NCBI RefSeq assembly: GCF_001922345.1
Contig: NZ_CP018812.1
Location: 2,927,946-2,991,945, forward strand
Direction of reading: 5' to 3'
DNA: 64,000 bases
Source of the DNA: Paraburkholderia sp. SOS3
Lineage (GTDB): Bacteria; Pseudomonadota; Gammaproteobacteria; Burkholderiales; Burkholderiaceae
Both the position numbers and the translations under genes were made by a program. Below, in pieces: positions 58,533-64,000 of this stretch; the stretch's first letter is position 1; every line of letters starts with the position of its first letter. The notes beneath the pieces are model-generated. The model had not been told where the DNA came from. It searched no databases and saw only the letters and a list, made by a program, of their open reading frames with translations.

Positions 58533-60928
58533 TCAATTCCCTTCGAGGAACGACTTCAGCTTGTCCGAACGGCTCGGGTGACGCAGCTTGCGCAGCGCCT
58601 TCGCCTCGATCTGACGGATACGCTCACGCGTGACGTCGAACTGCTTGCCGACTTCCTCGAGCGTATGGTCCGTGCTCATCTCGATACCGAAACGCATGCG
58701 CAATACCTTCGCTTCGCGCGGCGTCAGCGAGTCGAGCACGTCCTTCACGACGTCGCGCATGCTTGCATGCAGCGCGGCATCGGCCGGTGCAACCGTGTTC
58801 GTGTCTTCGATGAAGTCGCCCAGATGCGAATCGTCGTCGTCGCCGATCGGCGTTTCCATCGAGATCGGTTCCTTCGCGATCTTCATGATCTTGCGGATCT
58901 TGTCTTCCGGCATCTCCATCTTCTCGGCCAGCGTCGCCGGATCCGGCTCGAGTCCGGTTTCCTGCAGAATCTGACGCGAGATGCGGTTCATCTTGTTGAT
59001 CGTTTCGATCATGTGAACCGGAATACGGATCGTGCGCGCCTGGTCCGATCGAGCGTGTGATGGCCTGACGGATCCACCACGTCGCGTACGTCGAGAACTT
59101 GTAGCCACGGCGGTATTCGAACTTGTCCACGGCCTTCATCAGACCGATGTTGCCTTCCTGGATCAGGTCGAGGAACTGCAGACCGCGGTTCGTGTACTTC
59201 TTCGCAATCGAGATCACGAGACGCAGGTTCGCTTCGGTCATCTCGCGCTTGGCCTGACGCGCCTTCAGTTCGCCGGCCGCCATCTGACGGTTGGTTTCCT
59301 TCAGGTCCTTCAGCGGCAGCACCACGCGCGCCTGCAGATCGAGCAGACGCTGCTGCTGCTCGCGGATCGCCGGGATGTTACGCGTCAGGATCGCGCTGTA
59401 CGAATGACCTTCGGCGACGATCTTGTCCGACCACTCGAGGTCCGTTTCATTGCCCGGGAAGCGGGCGATGAATTCGGCGCGCGGCATGCCGCACTTGTCG
59501 ACGACCGTGTGCAGGATCTGACGCTCGACCTGGCGCACTTCGTCCACCTGCGCACGCAGCGTGTCGCACAGACGCTCGACGGTGCGTGCGGTGAAGCGGA
59601 TCGACATCAGCTCGTTCTGAATCGTTTCCTGCGCCTTCAGGTACGACTTCGACTTGTAGCCTTCCTTCTCGAACGCGCGACGCATCTTGTCGAACCATTC
59701 GCTAATCAGCGCGAATTTTTCGAGCGACATGCGCTTCAACGCCTCGAGCTGGGCGGCATTCGCCGTCGCTTGCGCGGCGCCGTCGTCGTCCTCTTCCTCT
59801 TCTTCCTCGCCCTCTTCGGCTTCCTCGTCTTCTCTCGATCGCTTCCGCTTCCTGCTCCGAGAAGCCGTCCGCGTCTTCGGCGTTTTCGTCGATCAGACCG
59901 TCGACGAGTTCGTCGATGCGGATCTCTTCGTTCGCGACGCGCTCAGCCATCGCGAGGATGTCCGCGATCGTGGTCGGGCATGCGGAGATCGCCATGACCA
60001 TGTGCTTCAGGCCATCTTCGATCCGCTTCGCGATTTCGATTTCGCCTTCACGCGTGAGCAGTTCGACCGTGCCCATCTCGCGCATGTACATCCGCACCGG
60101 GTCGGTCGTGCGACCGAATTCGGAATCGACCGTCGACAACGCAACTTCCGCTTCTTCCTCGACTTCGTCGTCCGACGATGCGGCGGGCGCGTTGTCGTTC
60201 AGCAGCAGCGTTTCGGCATCGGGCGCCTGCTCGTAGACAGCCACGCCCATGTCGTTGAACGTGCTGATGATGCCTTCGATCGCCTCGGTCTCGGCGAAAT
60301 TGTCCGGCAGGTGGTCGTTGATTTCCGCGTAGGTCAGGAAGCCGCGTTCCTTGCCGAGCTTGATCAACGCGCGCAGCTTGGAGCGCCGCTCCTCGAGCTC
60401 TTCCGCGGTGCCCGGCTGCGTGGAGGCGAACGCATCCTTCAGCAGCGCTTTTTCCTTCGCCCGGCGGTCGCGTGCCTTGGCCTTTTCGCCTTTGCCCTGA
60501 ACGGGAGTTGCGACTTCTTCGTTCTGGGTGGTTGCGTCGTCATCGACGGATACTTCGTTCAGCTTTTTCGTCATGGAGTTCGCCGTACCGGCTGTAGTCT
60601 CGACTCGCGGCTGGTGGACAACAGCCGGTTGAACCGTGGATACTGGAGATTCGCGCACTGCCGCATCGTCCTGCGCGGCAGCCGCGTCCCTTGCGTCTTC
60701 CTTCGAGCTTCCGGCGCCCGGCCGTTTCGTCACCGCTGCGACAGCTTTCGCCGCCTGCACCGGGGCCGCTCGCGCGGCGGAAACGGTGGAAGTACGCTTC
60801 CTGGCTGGCGTGGCGCTCTCGGCAGACGTTTTTGTTACGGAAGTTGCGGACCTGGCCTCTGTGACCTTCGTGGTCGGCTGCCCTGAGCCTTTGCCTGTCG
60901 CTTTCTTTCCGCCTGTAGTCTTTACCAT
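58533..60928 (-). CDS. rpoD: RNA polymerase sigma-70 factor RpoD (two apparent frameshifts)
   Basis: ATG 60928 ([17 protein letters not shown]). Lys/Ala-rich N-terminal extension, region 1.1 ([20 protein letters not shown]), region 1.2 ([20 protein letters not shown]), region 2 ([36 protein letters not shown]), region 3 ([16 protein letters not shown]) and region 4 ([40 protein letters not shown]). A 2-base loss near 59832 and another near 59045 (ATCGGACCAG where ATCGCGGACCAG is expected, inside region 2.4/3.0) break the frame. As the gene is essential these are almost surely sequence errors. Confidence 0.97.
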
Positions 60929-60987
60929 TGCAATCGCCTTTCGCCTTTGCCTGGAAATAAAAAAAACCAAAACCGCTGAAAACCTAT

Positions 60988-60993
60988 TATTAT
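60988..60993 (-). promoter_or_regulatory. Putative rpoD promoter -10
   Basis: TATAAT on the minus strand, 60 bases upstream of the rpoD ATG. No good -35 is visible at 16-18 bases (GGGAAG), so it would be a weak or alternative-sigma promoter. Confidence 0.4.
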
Positions 60994-61027
60994 AGCACCT
61001 GCGTTTCAGCCCTTCCCTCGTCACTTC

Positions 61028-61060
61028 CGCTTCACAGTCGCTTCACAGTCGCTTCACAGT
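61028..61060. repeat. Triple 11-bp direct repeat
   Basis: CGCTTCACAGT three times in perfect tandem, 17 bases after the dnaG stop and upstream of rpoD. Could be copy-number variable between strains. Confidence 0.9.
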
Positions 61061-61076
61061 CTTTTCTCAGCCGTCT

Positions 61077-62953
61077 TCACAGCCCGAGCAGGCGCTTCAT
61101 GTCAGCGCACCTTTGACTCAAACCGTTGAATTCCGCCAGTTCTTCCGGCGTATGTCTGGACTGACGAGCCAACTGATCAAGGCGTTCACGGGACGCGTCA
61201 TAGCGCATCTTGAGGATCGCCGCTTTCAGTTCCTCGCCAGCGAGCCGTTCATGCTCGCGACGCTCTTCGGCGACGCTCGCATCCTCGGGGTCTTTCAGCA
61301 ACAAATCCCGAACGTTTTCATCATAGTCCAGAATTTCGCGAAAGATTTCCTCGAAGGTTGGGGCGTTCGCACCATTGCGCAATAGATCGGACAGCAATTG
61401 AAATTCGGCCGTTTCCCCCAATGCTCGCGCGTGGGTCAGCACCTCCTCGAATAGCTCCGCATGACGCGTTACTGCCAGCAAATCTCGTTCTGCGTCCTCG
61501 TCGAGCACCGCCGCGATGCGCGGATGCATGACGAGGTTGCGCAAGGCTCGCTGCTCGATACCGGTTACACTGCGCCGATCCTTGCGCGCGGGCGCCGAAC
61601 GCGCAGCGGCGGCAATCCGCGCATCGACCTCGCACAGTGCCCACTTCGTCGAATGGCACATCGAGGCGATCCGCGAACATGTGCATGATCTGTGCGCGCA
61701 ACGCGTTGGCCGGCAGCGCCTGCAATAACGGCTTTGCATCGAAGAGCGCGCGCGCCCTGCCTTCGGGCTGGTCCAGTTCCTTGCCCGCAAGGACCTCGTT
61801 GAGCATGAACTGCGACAGCGGCATGGCCCGCTCGACCTGCGCCGCAAACGCTTCGGTGCCGAACTCGCGCACATAGCTGTCCGGATCGTGTTCGGTCGGC
61901 AGGAACAGGAACCGGATCGTCCGGTTGTCCGCCGCATGCGGCAGGCACGCGTCGAGCGCGCGACGTGCCGCGCGCCGGCCGGCTGCGTCGCCGTCGAAGC
62001 TGAAAATCACCGTATCGGTCTGGCGCAGCAATTTCTGCACATGAATCGGCGTGCAGGCCGTGCCCAGCGTCGCCACCGCGTTCTGAAACCCCAATTGGGC
62101 CAGTGCGACGACGTCCATATACCCTTCAACTACCAGCACGTACCGTTGTTCCCGGATCGCGAGCCGCGCTTCGAAAAGCCCGTAAAGCTCGCTGCCTTTG
62201 TTAAATAGCGGCGTTTCCGGCGAATTCAAATACTTCGGCTCGCCGCCGTCGAGCACGCGGCCTCCGAAACCGATGACCTGTCCTTTCACGTTGCGGATCG
62301 GGAACATCACGCGCTCGCGAAACCGGTCGTAGCGGCGATTCTGGCCTGCGCATCCGACTTTTCGCTGACGATCACAAGGCCAGCTTCGACAAGTGCTTCG
62401 TCCCTATAATTGGGAAACGCCACCTCGAGGTTCTGCCATCCATCCGGGGCGTAACCGAGACCGAAGCGCGCCGCGATCTCGCCGGTCAGTCCGCGCTTTT
62501 TCAGGTACTGAATCGCATTCGGCGCCACGCAGCTGCTTGCGGTAAAAATCGCACGCGGTCTGCATCACGTCCGACAGCGCCGTCGTGACGGCCTTCGATA
62601 CGGCCGGGCCATAGCCTTCGCCGCCGCTACCATTCGCGCCGCCAGCTACGCCGCGCATCGACGGCTCATGCGGCACCGTCAGGCCCACCGCTTGCGCAAG
62701 CTCGTTGACCGCTTCAGGGAATGTCAGCCCCGCATGCTCGATCAGAAAGCCGATCGCCGTTCCATGCGCGCCGCAACCGAAGCAGTGATAGAACTGCTTA
62801 GTCGGACTAACCGTAAACGAAGGGCTCTTCTCGTTGTGGAACGGGCAAAGCCCCATGAAGTTCGCGCGCCTTTCTTGAGCTGCACATACCGCCCACCACG
62901 TCGACGATATCGACGCGGTTGAGCAGGTCCTGCAGGAAAGAGTGCGGAATCAC
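61077..62953 (-). CDS. dnaG: DNA primase (several apparent frameshifts)
   Basis: GTG 62953 (IPHSFLQDLLNRVDIVDVVG). Zinc domain LCPFHNEKSPSFTVSPTKQF and YHCFGCGAHGTAIGFL (CHC2); core with YAPDGWQNLEVAFPNY, MFPIRNVKGQVIGFGGRVLD, VVEGYMDVVALAQLGFQNAV and TVIFSFDGDAAGRRAARRAL (TOPRIM); C-terminal DnaB-binding part RDLLLKDPEDASVAEERREH. Base losses near 62870 (two), 62535 (GGCGCCG for GGCGCGCCG), 62347 and 61640 split it. Primes lagging-strand synthesis; standard neighbour of rpoD. Confidence 0.95.
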
Positions 62954-63120
62954 GATACTTGCGTTGCCTTCAAAAGGACCGGTGCGCCGTCCGCCGGTTG
63001 CGTCGGCCATGCGTTCTGAACAGGATAGGACGCCCGCGCGGAAACGGACACAGGCAACAACATGCGAGCAGGCGCAAGGAGAGCGGCGTCATTCCGCGCG
63101 ACCTTGTCCGCGGAAAACCG

Positions 63121-63564
63121 TTACTTCGCGAGTGCGGCCTTGACCTTCGCCGATACCGCTGTCATGTCCGCGGCCCGCCAGTTTCGGCTTCAGCACGCCC
63201 ATCACCTTGCCCATATCCTGCGGTCCGGCGGCGCCCGTCTGCGCGACGGCTGCCTGAACTTCCGCGGCGATCTCGTCATCGGACATTTGCGCGGGCATAT
63301 AAGCCGCGAGCACGTCGAGCTCGCCCTTTTCCTTCGCGACGAGATCGGTGCGCCCGCGGTTTCGAACTGGCTGATCGAGTCTTTGCGCTGCTTGATCATC
63401 TTGTCGATGACCGCCGTGACGCCGGCGTCGTCGAGCTCGATACGGTCGTCGACTTCGCGCTGCTTGATTGCCGCAAGCAGCAGCCGAATCGTGCCGAGGC
63501 GTTCTGCCTCCCGCGCGCGCATCGCGGCCTTCATGTCGTCGTTGATCCGAACCTTAAGACTCAT
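63121..63564 (-). CDS. yqeY: GatB/YqeY domain protein (two apparent frameshifts)
   Basis: ATG 63564. SLKVRINDDMKAAMRARE, GTIRLLLAAIKQREVDDRIE, MIKQRKDSISQFETAG, then after a 1-base loss near 63355 LAAYMPAQMSDDEIAAEVQA and MGKVMGVLKPKLAGR, and after a 2-base loss near 63166 DMTAVSAKVKAALAK. ~148 aa, family length. Related to the tail domain of GatB; classical position between rpsU and dnaG. Confidence 0.92.
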
Positions 63565-63655
63565 CGTTCACCTGCCATACGTTGTGAAGGTGTTGCGGGA
63601 ATGGAATGCGCGTCCGGGCGAGGCGTTGCGCGCCCTAGTGTGTAACACGCAGAAC

Positions 63656-63680
63656 ACAAAAACCCGCGTGAAGCGGGTTT
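63656..63680 (-). terminator. Terminator after rpsU
   Basis: Minus strand AAACCCGC-TTCAC-GCGGGTTT followed by TTGTGTT. It lies between rpsU and yqeY and may cause partial termination within the macromolecular synthesis operon. Confidence 0.75.
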
Positions 63681-63725
63681 CTCGAACGCGGACCACCTCG
63701 CGCCGGGCCGGGCGCCGCGATGCGA

Positions 63726-63938
63726 TCAATAGAACTTCTTCGGCAGCATCTGGCTGCGCAGACGCTTGAAGTGCCGCTTGACGGCCGCCGCCTTCTTGCG
63801 CTTGCGCTCGGATGTCGGCTTTTCGTAAAACTCGCGCGCGCGAAGCTCGGTCAGCAAACCGTTCTTCTCGATCGTGCGCTTGAAGCGGCGCATCGCGACT
63901 TCGAAGGGCTCGTTTTCTTTTACGCGAATGGTCGTCAT
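63726..63938 (-). CDS. rpsU: 30S ribosomal protein S21
   Basis: 70 aa: [40 protein letters not shown], then a strongly basic end ([19 protein letters not shown]). Complete and typical length. First gene of rpsU-yqeY-dnaG-rpoD. Confidence 0.98.
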   Translation of the reverse strand: MTTIRVKENEPFEVAMRRFKRTIEKNGLLTELRAREFYEKPTSERKRKKAAAVKRHFKRLRSQMLPKKFY

Positions 63939-64000
63939 CTTTCAATAACGGTTTTGGGCAAAGGGTTGGAAGTATAGCAGACCTTCTGCATAAAAGCACG

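Noticed and set aside
1..64000. CRISPR array or insertion sequence
   Set aside because: No regularly spaced repeats of CRISPR type and no transposase-like product with terminal inverted repeats were noticed.

Overview
The window is high-GC chromosomal DNA of a Burkholderia-like beta-proteobacterium. Its right end carries the housekeeping macrodomain rpsU - yqeY - dnaG - rpoD (all minus strand). Everything to the left of a tRNA gene at 58265-58352 is one large temperate phage genome. The tRNA 3' end is the apparent attachment site. No integrase or second att copy is visible, so the prophage continues beyond base 1.

Phage layout. (1) 1-15.8 kb, leftward early operon: ASCH, Gp68/DUF5131 and MazG-like proteins, a complete diversity-generating retroelement (DGR: reverse transcriptase, template repeat, Avd, two adjacent variable genes and a third 8 kb away), a winged-helix protein, an Rmf-like protein, a recombination set (DnaQ-like exonuclease, SbcC-like ATPase, RecT-like annealing protein, PD-(D/E)XK nuclease) and many very small genes. 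(2) 15.8-17.4 kb, immunity region: a CI-like repressor with two helix-turn-helix domains, a Cro-like gene, divergent promoters and repeated 15-bp operators. (3) 17.5-26.7 kb, rightward early/replication operon: helicase-methyltransferase fusion, replication initiator, DnaB helicase, RuvC-like resolvase, DUF1367, DUF968 and a putative late regulator. (4) 26.7-28 kb: a small minus-strand gene, a phage tRNA with a CAU anticodon, and terminators. (5) 28-37.7 kb, packaging and head. (6) 37.7-50.1 kb, contractile (Mu-like) tail with sheath, tube, frameshifted chaperone, tape measure, baseplate and a glycine-rich fibre. (7) 50.1-58.1 kb, accessory and lysis genes: radical SAM protein, outer-membrane barrel, endolysin, holin, lipoprotein, lipase-like protein, an SOS-box-controlled gene and two paralogous fibre-like genes.

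The most interesting system is the DGR. Three target genes end in a segment that differs from one template repeat almost only at template adenines (15, 17 and 15 substitutions, all at A, by my hand alignment). The targets are short proteins in the leftward early operon rather than in the tail module, and the template lies inside the open reading frame of the reverse transcriptase. This is unlike the textbook phage DGR that diversifies a tail fibre.

Caution: from about 50.4 kb to the right, many genes, including essential rpoD, dnaG and yqeY, are broken by 1-2 base losses in mostly GC-rich contexts, while the first 50 kb have none that I can see. These look like sequence errors rather than real pseudogenes, and the gene calls there are given as reconstructed spans.
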